Assembly (NCBI GenBank): GCA_002323775.1
Contig: DCPV01000102.1
Location: 1 to 13,733 of the forward strand
Origin: Firmicutes bacterium UBA1535
GTDB taxonomy: Bacteria; Bacillota; Clostridia; Tissierellales; Sedimentibacteraceae
Reading direction: 5' to 3'
Length of the DNA: 13,733 bases
This document shows, piece by piece, positions 5,941-12,403 of this stretch. The position numbers and the translations under genes are program-made. Each line of letters begins with the position of its first letter. Within the stretch, counting starts at the first letter, position 1. Below the pieces are notes generated by a model that was not told where the DNA came from, did no database searches, and saw nothing but the letters and a program-made list of their open reading frames with translations.

Positions 5941-6921
5941 TTATGCTCTAACAAGCGGTTGTGTACTACATCTGAATGAGCCTCCAAAGCTTCGAGAGAT
6001 TTTGAAATCAATACGCTCAACTGTTACTCCTCTTTCCTCCAGCTGTTTTGCTATATATTCAAATTGAGGGTCTAGTATGTAGACAGAGTCGTTTATTGGA
6101 AGTCCGTTTATTGCCAGATACGCAACATCATCAAACGGTACTCTGATTTTATCCCAGTTCTTTAACTGTTGAGGAATACCGTTTATAAAAGCTTCTTCAC
6201 AAACGATCATCAAGCCATCTCTAACAAGGCTCAATGCACAATCTAAGTGCAGTACTTCTTTTCTTAATGGAACTTCTATCACATCATATCCCCAATGAGA
6301 TAGATATGATTTAAGCCAAAGATATCCGTTGTGGTTTGATGCCTGTCCAGAATTTCCAACAAAAATAGTCTTGTTTAAAACTAAAATATCCCCTCCCTCT
6401 AAAAATGGTCCTGCTTCTGAATGTAGGCTTTCTGAAATATCAGGTTTTGGTATGGATACATAAAAAGCTTCTGTATTGTAGGCTTCTGATGTGAGAATAT
6501 CTCTTATCGGTAAAATTTCATTTCTTCTATGAAAGAAACGAAGTGAGCCTTCAATTATTGATGAACCAATCGTAAAGAAAGGATCACGAACAAAGAAATT
6601 ACAGCACCCATATTCTTTGCCTACTTCTCTCTCATGTTCTGTTAATAATCTTGGCAAAAGAACCTCTACTCCATGTTTTTCAAGTATTTTCTTTAAATTT
6701 TCACGCTCTTTTTCCCACTCATTCTGACGCTCTGGAAAGACGTCTTTATAATCTTTTCCAGCAGTATCAGCTACATCATATAAATCTAAGCTTTCCTCAG
6801 AAAGAAAAGTTCCGTCATTATTACCGTCCTCTTTCTCTGGAAAAATAAACTCCGACTGAGCTAAAACAACCTTTTTTAATGGAGCAAATTCACTTATTAC
6901 TTCAATTATATTATTTTCCAT
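5941..6921 (-). CDS. Arginine deiminase-superfamily amidinohydrolase/amidinotransferase
   Basis: A 326-residue guanidino-group-modifying enzyme of the COG1834 type (dimethylargininase/amidinotransferase). The visible signature is NFFVRDPFFTIG (108-119), with the substrate-binding Arg-Asp of the superfamily; FLEGGDILVL (173-182), with a catalytic acid near Glu175; VLHLDCALSLV (223-233), with the catalytic His225; and a nucleophilic cysteine at 318 in GGSFRCSTQPLVR near the C-terminus. These enzymes attack the guanidine carbon of arginine-like substrates, releasing ammonia or an amine or transferring the amidino group. Substrate choice cannot be read here, and no arc operon genes are nearby. 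The open frame runs 26 codons further upstream over the end of the lipoprotein gene; the ATG at 6921 is chosen because the family homology begins there and AAGGAAG lies just upstream. Confidence 0.85.
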   Translation of the reverse strand: MENNIIEVISEFAPLKKVVLAQSEFIFPEKEDGNNDGTFLSEESLDLYDVADTAGKDYKDVFPERQNEWEKERENLKKILEKHGVEVLLPRLLTEHEREVGKEYGCCNFFVRDPFFTIGSSIIEGSLRFFHRRNEILPIRDILTSEAYNTEAFYVSIPKPDISESLHSEAGPFLEGGDILVLNKTIFVGNSGQASNHNGYLWLKSYLSHWGYDVIEVPLRKEVLHLDCALSLVRDGLMIVCEEAFINGIPQQLKNWDKIRVPFDDVAYLAINGLPINDSVYILDPQFEYIAKQLEERGVTVERIDFKISRSFGGSFRCSTQPLVRA

Positions 6922-6966
6922 TACACGCTTCTTCCTTTTAATTTTAAATTTATTAGTTAATATTAT

Positions 6967-6996
6967 GTGCAGTTTTAAACTATTTAAAAACTGCAC
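6967..6996 (-). terminator. Hairpin overlapping the lipoprotein stop codon
   Basis: A perfect 10-bp inverted repeat, GTGCAGTTTT/AAAACTGCAC, with a 10-nt loop lies across the last codons and stop of the lipoprotein gene (stop at 6982-6980). The stem is moderately stable for this genome, but the bases after it on the minus strand (ATAATATTAA) are only loosely U-rich. It could be a terminator, a partial attenuator before the amidinohydrolase gene, or an mRNA 3'-end stabiliser. Confidence 0.42.
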
Positions 6997-7363
6997 CATC
7001 TCTTAATATTGTAGTTGACATTTTTGATTTTTTAGCATCAAATATTAAGGTTTCCCCTTTTATTTTAAATATATACTCATTTTTTTCGTCATCTGTTTTA
7101 AGTATTAAATAACCATTTTTAATCTCATATCTACCATATGGTAAATAACTGCTAAGCATATAATACGCAAATATAAATCTATTATCGTCAGTTAATCTTA
7201 TAAATGGTTTCATACTATCTGGTGTTTGTCCCTTTGCACCTTCTAATTCATATTTTTCATATATGTACTTTTGATTTATTTTCAACCCAGGTGTTTTATC
7301 ATTGCAAGCAACAAAGAAAAGCATAGTTGTGATTATAGATAATAATATTATACCTTTTTTCAT
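6980..7363 (-). CDS. Small predicted lipoprotein (127 aa)
   Basis: The N-terminus has a lysine pair, a hydrophobic stretch (GIILLSIITTMLFF) and a lipobox, FVAC, with Cys20 as the predicted lipidation site, so the protein should be anchored on the outer face of the cytoplasmic membrane. The mature part is beta-rich and polar, with paired strands such as RFIFAYYMLSSY, GRYEIKNGYLILKTDDEKNEYIFKIKGETLIFDAKKSKM. That pattern, in which a size or expression term is compared with a displayed value, is seen in several small clostridial lipoproteins of unknown function. The frame can be extended to a TTG at 7381, but a GGAG ribosome-binding site lies between that codon and the ATG at 7363, spaced 6 nt from the latter. 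The amidinohydrolase gene follows 58 bp downstream. Confidence 0.8.
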   Translation of the reverse strand: MKKGIILLSIITTMLFFVACNDKTPGLKINQKYIYEKYELEGAKGQTPDSMKPFIRLTDDNRFIFAYYMLSSYLPYGRYEIKNGYLILKTDDEKNEYIFKIKGETLIFDAKKSKMSTTILRDGAVFK

Positions 7364-7462
7364 AAAAATCTCCGAATTCAAAACTTTTTTAATAAAATCT
7401 ATTAAACCTTGTTCTTTGACCTTTTTCTGCCCAAGTTACTCTTTTAATTATAGTTATTTGGC

Positions 7463-8152
7463 TTATTTTTCGTAAAATCCCTTATAGGATAAATAATTTA
7501 AGATTATATTATTTTTATAGAATATTTCTGAAGATGCTGATTTATTTATCTCTTTTACAATTTTACTATCTGCAACAAAGGCTATAAGAGGTGAAGCTAA
7601 TGCAAAAATTATGTATAACAGTATCAATGATTTTCCCAATCCTATAACTGCTCCTCCTACTTTGTTTGACATATTTAATAAAGGTAACTTGAAGAAAGCA
7701 TCTATTAAATTTACTGCTACTAATAGTAAGGAATAAATTATTAAAAATGTTATTACAAAGCCTAATGATTTTATAGCGAAATCTGTTAGCTGATTTACGA
7801 AAACATCAAAATTACCTACATTTACTCCACTATTTGAAGATTGAAATAAAAGTGATTTCATTTCTTGTGGAAGCTTTATACCCTCTTGCATTTTCATAAT
7901 TGCATCTGTAGTTCCCTTTTGAATGAACTCAGTGAGCCACTGTGCTTTTGTTTGAAAAAAATCATGCACTATATTATAAAACTTAGTTTTTTCAGTAAGA
8001 AACTGAACAATTATAAAGCTTAGACTTTTGCTTAAAAAGAAAGCTACTATCATACCAGCAAGCTCAAAGAGCATTTTTATCAAGCCCTTTCTATAGCCCT
8101 CAAAAACAATTAAACCAATAAAAATAATAACAATAACATCTACGTAATTCAT
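7463..8152 (-). CDS. CvpA-family integral membrane protein
   Basis: A 229-residue membrane protein starting MNYVDVIVIIFIGLIVFEGYRKGL, the typical CvpA opening of a first helix followed by a G-x-x-x-G-like RKG turn. Helix 2 (about 27-48), helix 3 (about 127-150) and helix 4 (about 168-192, GGAVIGLGKSLILLYIIFAL) complete the CvpA layout. A roughly 75-residue loop between helices 2 and 3 is longer than in the short E. coli-type protein. CvpA was named for a role in colicin V production and is linked to envelope stress; its function in Firmicutes is unsettled. The open frame extends to a TTG at 8191 only because the parS palindrome is translatable (FHVKQ); GAGGGG spaced 5-6 nt from the ATG at 8152 fixes the real start. 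Confidence 0.83.
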   Translation of the reverse strand: MNYVDVIVIIFIGLIVFEGYRKGLIKMLFELAGMIVAFFLSKSLSFIIVQFLTEKTKFYNIVHDFFQTKAQWLTEFIQKGTTDAIMKMQEGIKLPQEMKSLLFQSSNSGVNVGNFDVFVNQLTDFAIKSLGFVITFLIIYSLLLVAVNLIDAFFKLPLLNMSNKVGGAVIGLGKSLILLYIIFALASPLIAFVADSKIVKEINKSASSEIFYKNNIILNYLSYKGFYEK

Positions 8153-8174
8153 ATTTTCCCCTCTCAATTTATAC

Positions 8175-8190
8175 TGTTTCACGTGAAACA
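8175..8190. promoter_or_regulatory. parS: parS site 4 (ParB/Spo0J binding site), in the cvpA leader
   Basis: A perfect TGTTTCACGTGAAACA palindrome with no extension beyond 16 bp. It ends 22 bp above the cvpA-like start codon, just upstream of the ribosome-binding site. It is the rightmost of the four sites. ParB spreading from here could affect transcription of the CvpA-family gene. Confidence 0.95.
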
Positions 8191-8322
8191 ATTATTTTTT
8201 ATTGTTGCAAATCTTTTATTAATACCTTATCTAAAACATTAGCAATACTAAAAAATTTGTATTTTACTTTATGTGTAAATTATATAATAATTAGAAATAA
8301 AATGCAAATAAAATAAAAAGAC

Positions 8323-8361
8323 AAAACGTGCATCACAAAATATTTTCTGAATGCACGTTTT
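8323..8361 (-). terminator. Intrinsic terminator of the class V aminotransferase gene
   Basis: A perfect 11-bp inverted repeat, AAAACGTGCAT/ATGCACGTTTT, has a 17-nt loop that itself contains the palindrome AAAATATTTT. On the minus strand the stem is followed by GTCTTTTTATTTTATTT, a good U-rich tail. It starts 11 bp after the stop codon at 8372. It separates the PLP-enzyme gene from the CvpA-family gene and makes the latter a separate transcription unit. Confidence 0.85.
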
Positions 8362-8371
8362 AAAATATAAT

Positions 8372-9514
8372 TTATATCCCTTTTGAAATTTCATTTAAAG
8401 CATTTATTGCATAAATAATTTCCTGTCGTTTTGTAAATGGTCCTACACTTAGTCTTATTGCTCCGATGGATTGTGTTTTTATACTTTTATGTGCTAGGGG
8501 TGCACAGTGTAATCCCGGTCGTACCGCTATATTATATTTACTGTCTAATATAAAAGCTAATTCTGATGAGTCAATTCCTTTTATGTTTAGAGGTAAAACA
8601 CAGCATCTCATGCTTTTGTCTTTAGGGCCGTATATTTCAATTTTAGCATTCTTTGATAACTCATCGATTAATAAGTCTAAAAGTTTTTTTTCGTGGCTAT
8701 AAATCGATTTTATGCCCTCGGATAAAATGTACTTTATCCCTGCATTCAGTCCCGCTATGCCCGGTAAATTTGGTGTTCCGCTTTCCAGTTTATCCGGATA
8801 GAAATTTGGCTGATTAAGATTGCTCGATTCACTTCCTGTACCACCCTCTTTTAATTGCTGAAGGTCTACATTTTTACCTACAAGAAGCACTCCTGTTCCC
8901 TGTGGACCTAGCAAACCTTTATGTCCGGGAGCTGCCAGCATATCAATATTGCATTCTTTCATATCTATATCAAGAACACCGGCACTTTGTGCAGCATCTA
9001 CCAAATAAGAAACATTATATTTTTTACATAATTTTCCTATTTCTTTTATTGGGAAAATAGAGCCTGTTAAATTTGATACATGAGTTGTTACTATTAATTT
9101 AGTATTGCCTTTAATAGCCATTTCTATATCATTAATATTTATTAAGCCTTCCTCATTGCATTGTATTATTGTATTTTCTACTCCAATTGTTTTAAGCTGA
9201 TGTATCGGTCTTAAAACCGAATTATGCTCCATAGATGTGGTAATAACATGGTCTCCGGATTGAAGAAATCCCTTTATAGCCATATTCAAGCTATCTGTAG
9301 CATTATAAGTAAATATCACCCTTAAAGGGTCATCAAAATTAAACAATTGTGCTACCAGCTCTCTTGTCTCATATATTAATTTAGCACCCTCTATAGCCAT
9401 AGTATGACTGCTTCTGCCCGGATTTGCACAATAACGTGTCATACAATCTACCATTTTATTTATTACTGATTTTGGCTTAGGAAAGGTCGTTGCAGCATTG
9501 TCTAAATATATCAT
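8372..9514 (-). CDS. Class V aminotransferase, cysteine desulfurase-like PLP enzyme
   Basis: A full-length 380-residue fold-type I PLP enzyme of the EF2568-type cysteine desulfurase-like group. It begins IYLDNAATTFPKP, the standard family opening. His97 in TSMEHNS stacks on the cofactor, Asp173 in LVDAAQSAG binds the pyridine nitrogen, and Lys199 in PGHKGLLGPQG is the Schiff-base lysine. Cys337 in VRPGLHCAPLAHK lies in the region of the desulfurase active-site loop. Family members take sulfur (or selenium) from cysteine-type substrates, but this subgroup lacks a firmly assigned partner; no iscU or thiI is adjacent. ATG with GGAGG at 6 nt. From memory, this enzyme type is often found near parA/parB in clostridial genomes, agreeing with the parS cluster. 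Its leader is predicted to fold over the start codon. Confidence 0.9.
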   Translation of the reverse strand: MIYLDNAATTFPKPKSVINKMVDCMTRYCANPGRSSHTMAIEGAKLIYETRELVAQLFNFDDPLRVIFTYNATDSLNMAIKGFLQSGDHVITTSMEHNSVLRPIHQLKTIGVENTIIQCNEEGLININDIEMAIKGNTKLIVTTHVSNLTGSIFPIKEIGKLCKKYNVSYLVDAAQSAGVLDIDMKECNIDMLAAPGHKGLLGPQGTGVLLVGKNVDLQQLKEGGTGSESSNLNQPNFYPDKLESGTPNLPGIAGLNAGIKYILSEGIKSIYSHEKKLLDLLIDELSKNAKIEIYGPKDKSMRCCVLPLNIKGIDSSELAFILDSKYNIAVRPGLHCAPLAHKSIKTQSIGAIRLSVGPFTKRQEIIYAINALNEISKGI

Positions 9515-9587
9515 AGCTAACCTCCATTACAAAATTTTGAGGTGCTATAAAACATTAGAGTAAGTCTTATACCGCTTTTCACCTCAA
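9513..9587 (-). ncRNA. Candidate cis-regulatory leader RNA sequestering the ribosome-binding site
   Basis: Two mutually exclusive folds can be drawn in the leader. Fold A has P1 (9587-9580 UUGAGGUG with 9544-9537 CACCUCAA, 8 bp), an asymmetric internal loop (AAAAGCGG opposite a single G), and P2 (9571-9564 UAUAAGAC with 9553-9546 GUUUUAUA, 8 bp including one G-U) closed by a 10-nt loop. It leaves the Shine-Dalgarno free. Fold B pairs AUAGCACCUC (9548-9539) with GAGGU and GCUAU (9524-9520 and 9517-9513) around a 2-nt bulge, hiding both the Shine-Dalgarno and the start codon. I do not recognise it as a known riboswitch class. The pairings are seen; the regulation is inference. Confidence 0.5.
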
Positions 9588-9856
9588 TTTAATTTATATC
9601 TTGATTTTAAAAACTTTAAATCTACTTTTACTATTCATTATATGCTTGATAAAAAAATTAGTCCATGTACTAATCAATGATTAACACTATAAGTATAATA
9701 CAATTTAAGTCTAGGTACAATAAACTTCATTATTACTTTTTTTTATAATCAATATTATCTACATGACTTATTTTTATTATTATATTTTTTATTTGATATA
9801 ATAATCCTATTAAATGCTATCCTCCTATACGAAAAACACAGCAGTTATTATGTAGT
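9515..9856. other. 342-bp non-coding gap: promoter, leader RNA and an orphan ribosome-binding site
   Basis: No gene is supportable here on either strand. Nearest the PLP-enzyme gene lie the leader RNA (9513-9587) and its promoter (9637-9665). A second promoter-like pair further upstream, TTGTAC with a 17-nt spacer and TATACT, is weaker. At 9826-9821 the minus strand carries a perfect AGGAGG, but no ATG, GTG or TTG follows at a usable distance and the sequence soon meets stops. It may be a decayed gene start or chance. No convincing terminator was found for the alpha/beta hydrolase gene that ends at 9857. Confidence 0.6.
9637..9665 (-). promoter_or_regulatory. Probable sigma-A promoter of the class V aminotransferase gene
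   Basis: On the minus strand a TGGACT -35 box (9665-9660, four of six consensus bases) and a perfect TATAAT -10 box (9642-9637) are separated by 17 nt. Transcription would start near 9630, giving a leader of about 115 nt that contains the predicted switch. A 6-bp inverted repeat, ATTAGT/ACTAAT (9657-9674), overlaps the -35 box and could be a repressor site. Confidence 0.55.
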
Positions 9857-10819
9857 TTATATGTTATCAGATAAATCAACTTTTCCTTGTAATACATCTT
9901 CACGTAAAATGAGACACATTTTTTCAGGTTCTTCAAAGCAAGGACTATGTGCTGAATTTTCAAATGTATAGAAGCCTTTCAAAGGTGCTTTTACTGCTCT
10001 TGCAAATTCTTTTGCAACAACATAAGACACTTGATAGTCATACTTACCTTGAAACACATATACAGGAACTTCTAGCTCAGGCACCTGCTTAATCAAATCG
10101 GTTTGAATAACAAAATCCCAAAAATGTTTAATGGAAAAACTGTTTCCCATAGGAAAATTAAATTTTTCTTTTAAAGTATATCCCTTATAACGAAGTACAA
10201 TCATAACACATTCCATCATCGAGGTACAATTGTGCATAACACCTATACCAAGCTTCATCATGCCTTCACTTCGCACACCAAGATATCGTAAGCTTACTTC
10301 TCCGCCCTTGTCAATTGGGAATTTTTCAAGCTTGCGTACCATCTTTTTATTATTTGCCTTTCGAAACTCCTCTAGCATAAAGGTATATGCCAGACGCTCA
10401 GACTCTAATTGTCTTGCTACCTGCCCAATTCCAATATAGGCATGAAAAAACTGCGGTGCTTGCTGTACTGTAAGCACACCTAGCAAAGAACCCCAGGAAT
10501 GTCCCATGACATATACTTTTTCTTTGTTAAATCGCTTCCTAAGATAATGGACTACTGCAAGCGTATCGGAAATCATCTGCTCTATTGTCATTTCTTCTTT
10601 AGCAATGCTGCGACTGTACGACATTCCACTACCACGTTGCTCCCACCAGCAAACAGTAAATATTTTCTCAAACCCCGTAGGATATTGCTCAGTAAATGCA
10701 ATTTCTGGTGACCCAGCTCCACCATGTAGGAACAATAATACTGGATTTTCAATGTTTTCACTCTGCAAAAACATACCTTGCTTCATACCATTAATTTCTA
10801 CAAATATTTTTTCATTCAT
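9857..10819 (-). CDS. Alpha/beta hydrolase, proline iminopeptidase-like
   Basis: A 320-residue cytoplasmic hydrolase with a complete catalytic triad: nucleophile Ser108 in the elbow GHSWGS (106-111), Asp261 in GKYDYQV, and His291 in NSAHSPCFEEP. The oxyanion region HGGAGSPE (32-39) and the WWEQRGSGMSYS motif (58-69) are hallmarks of the proline iminopeptidase/epoxide-hydrolase-like branch. The cap region between about 130 and 240 is where substrate preference would reside. It may cleave N-terminal amino acids from peptides or hydrolyse small esters or amides; the branch is too broad to choose. The ATG has GGGAG at 8 nt. It stands alone, 181 bp below the cupin gene and 342 bp above the PLP-enzyme gene. 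Confidence 0.87.
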   Translation of the reverse strand: MNEKIFVEINGMKQGMFLQSENIENPVLLFLHGGAGSPEIAFTEQYPTGFEKIFTVCWWEQRGSGMSYSRSIAKEEMTIEQMISDTLAVVHYLRKRFNKEKVYVMGHSWGSLLGVLTVQQAPQFFHAYIGIGQVARQLESERLAYTFMLEEFRKANNKKMVRKLEKFPIDKGGEVSLRYLGVRSEGMMKLGIGVMHNCTSMMECVMIVLRYKGYTLKEKFNFPMGNSFSIKHFWDFVIQTDLIKQVPELEVPVYVFQGKYDYQVSYVVAKEFARAVKAPLKGFYTFENSAHSPCFEEPEKMCLILREDVLQGKVDLSDNI

Positions 10820-11000
10820 TTATTTATCTCCCTTGCACCAAATATAGATTCGTTCATTGAGTGTAAAAAAACAATTGCCAGCATTTTAAAGATATCCTGT
10901 TTTGCAGCATATACAAAGTTTTATTTGCTTGGATAGCATCTATTTAAAAGTAGTATATGTGGCTTTAAAATCCCCGCACAGTAAAATAATTAATTAGAGA

Positions 11001-11468
11001 TTACTCTCCATCATAATAATCAACATTTTCATCTACCATATACATTTTATTAATGTCCTTTCCCCAAATTCCAATTTTTCCGGTATCGGGATAGAAGGCA
11101 ACGTCTATTGAATTACGGGTATCAAAATCTAGATAAATAAGCGTATCTGTAGATGAATTGTTTGTCAGCATATGTGCACCTTTTTCGTTTGCCGGAAAAA
11201 ACAACAAATCTCCTGCCGACACAAGTCTTTCACCATCTGGTGTTTTTAAAATACCGCTCCCGCTTATAATGTAAAAAACTTCTTCATTTTGAGTATGATA
11301 ATGATATGGATATGCTGATTTTTGAGGAGGAATTTCATATACTGAAACAACACATTGATTTGCCGTTCCTCTTGGTACAAAATCCTTTTTGTTATATTCA
11401 TATTTTTCATGCTCTTTTTTACTTTGACCTATTATATCATTTATCCTCGTATGCAATATATTCGACAT
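11001..11468 (-). CDS. Cupin-domain protein
   Basis: A 155-residue single-domain cupin. Cupin motif 1 is complete in HYHTQNEEVFYIISG (56-70), giving the metal ligands His56, His58 and Glu63. Motif 2 runs GDLLFFPANEKGAHMLTN (86-103) with His99 as the fourth ligand. An N-terminal extension (1-40) and an acidic C-terminal tail ending DENVDYYDGE flank the barrel. All metal ligands are present, so it is probably an active metalloprotein (oxygenase, isomerase or sugar-binding type) rather than a degenerate one, but the substrate is open. It resembles the COG3837-type cupins. The ATG has GGAGG at 8 nt. It lies 58 bp below the Nif3-like gene and may share its transcript or use the promoter at 11496-11525. 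Confidence 0.86.
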   Translation of the reverse strand: MSNILHTRINDIIGQSKKEHEKYEYNKKDFVPRGTANQCVVSVYEIPPQKSAYPYHYHTQNEEVFYIISGSGILKTPDGERLVSAGDLLFFPANEKGAHMLTNNSSTDTLIYLDFDTRNSIDVAFYPDTGKIGIWGKDINKMYMVDENVDYYDGE

Positions 11469-11495
11469 TTAAACTACCTCCCAGTCTAATTTAAC

Positions 11496-11525
11496 ACTAT
11501 ATCTTGCGTAATGCCCTTACACCAA
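11496..11525 (-). promoter_or_regulatory. Candidate promoter of the cupin gene
   Basis: On the minus strand TTGGTG (11525-11520), located right after the Nif3-like stop codon, is 18 nt from TATAGT (11501-11496). The predicted start lies about 20 nt above the cupin ATG. The -35 match is weak, so read-through from the Nif3-like gene is an equal possibility. Confidence 0.35.
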
Positions 11526-11526
11526 T

Positions 11527-12288
11527 CTATTTTATATTAGCTTCATAATGTTTTTCTTTAAGTTTTACTACTTCAAGCTCTTTTTCATTCTCACCCAGCT
11601 TCAATGCTAAGCTTTGAATTCCAAAGAATTCTGTGAAGGTATGACTACCAATTATAAGATTTATACCTTTAAATTCAGCATATTGAATTGTATACAAATT
11701 ACACTCTCCTGTAATGTACACATCACAATTATTTTCAACTGCTTCCTTGAGACAAGCGGTTGGTCCTCCGTTGCCACAGACTACGCCCACTCGCTTAACC
11801 TTTTTATCATTAAACTGCCAAGACCTAACTGGTTCTTCAAGTAGATTTTCAATACTTCTTACTAATTCGTTAAATTCAATTTCTTCTTCGTATTCTGCGA
11901 CTCTACCAAAATATAATCCTTCCCACTCATGAGTCTTTTTAACATTTTCTAAATTCAATTTTTTTAATAAGCTATCATTTGTTCCAAAACTACAGTCATC
12001 AAGTGGTAAGTGGTTATAGTAGTGACTTATACCATACTCTGCTAATTTTTCTATACATGCCTCTTTTAATCCATATATCTCGTCCCATGCGTCATGGTGT
12101 GTCAGCATCATATCAACTCCATGAATTCTTGCTTCCTCTATAGTTTCAAGCGTTAAATTAACACAGTATCCTAGCTTTTTAACTTCTTTATCTGCATTGT
12201 ATGTAATTCCAGATTCACTAAAATAGACTTCCTTATTTGTTATATTAAAAAATTCATTAATTCTTTCAACAATATGTAAAACATTCAT
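11527..12288 (-). CDS. Nif3-like dinuclear metal-center protein (DUF34 family)
   Basis: A 253-residue protein of the Nif3/DUF34 family, which forms ring-shaped hexamers with a two-metal site per subunit. Likely metal ligands are His64-His65 in MMLTHHDAW, an aspartate in NHLPLDD (92-98), and His216 with Glu220 in GSHTFTEFFG (214-223). The second-domain opening VKRVGVVCGNGG (164-175) and DVYITGECNLYTIQYAEFKGINLIIGSH are typical. The family is often labelled GTP cyclohydrolase I type 2 by automatic annotation, but its function is not settled. The N-terminus lacks the usual WDN-G-L motif and has YFSESGITYN instead, so it is a divergent paralogue rather than the standard housekeeping copy. ATG with AAGGAG at 8 nt. 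A TATAAT (12339-12334) lies 46 nt or more upstream, flanked by direct repeats ATACGTTT (12321-12328, 12379-12386). Confidence 0.84.
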   Translation of the reverse strand: MNVLHIVERINEFFNITNKEVYFSESGITYNADKEVKKLGYCVNLTLETIEEARIHGVDMMLTHHDAWDEIYGLKEACIEKLAEYGISHYYNHLPLDDCSFGTNDSLLKKLNLENVKKTHEWEGLYFGRVAEYEEEIEFNELVRSIENLLEEPVRSWQFNDKKVKRVGVVCGNGGPTACLKEAVENNCDVYITGECNLYTIQYAEFKGINLIIGSHTFTEFFGIQSLALKLGENEKELEVVKLKEKHYEANIK

Positions 12289-12403
12289 ATACTTATCTCC
12301 TTAATTTCATCACTTTTGCCATACGTTTAAACTATTATAGCTGCATCTAATTACTTGCACTATATTTTTCTAAACTGTATACGTTTTAATATTCCCGCAT
12401 GAG

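Noticed and set aside
9890..9915. Possible degenerate fifth parS around TTCACGTAAAAT
   Set aside because: Only the left half and centre match; the GTGAAACA arm is missing and the site is inside the alpha/beta hydrolase coding region.
10908..10959. Inverted repeat CATATAC/GTATATG between cupin and hydrolase genes
   Set aside because: Only 7 AT-rich base pairs around a 38-nt loop with no U-tract, so it is not distinguishable from chance.
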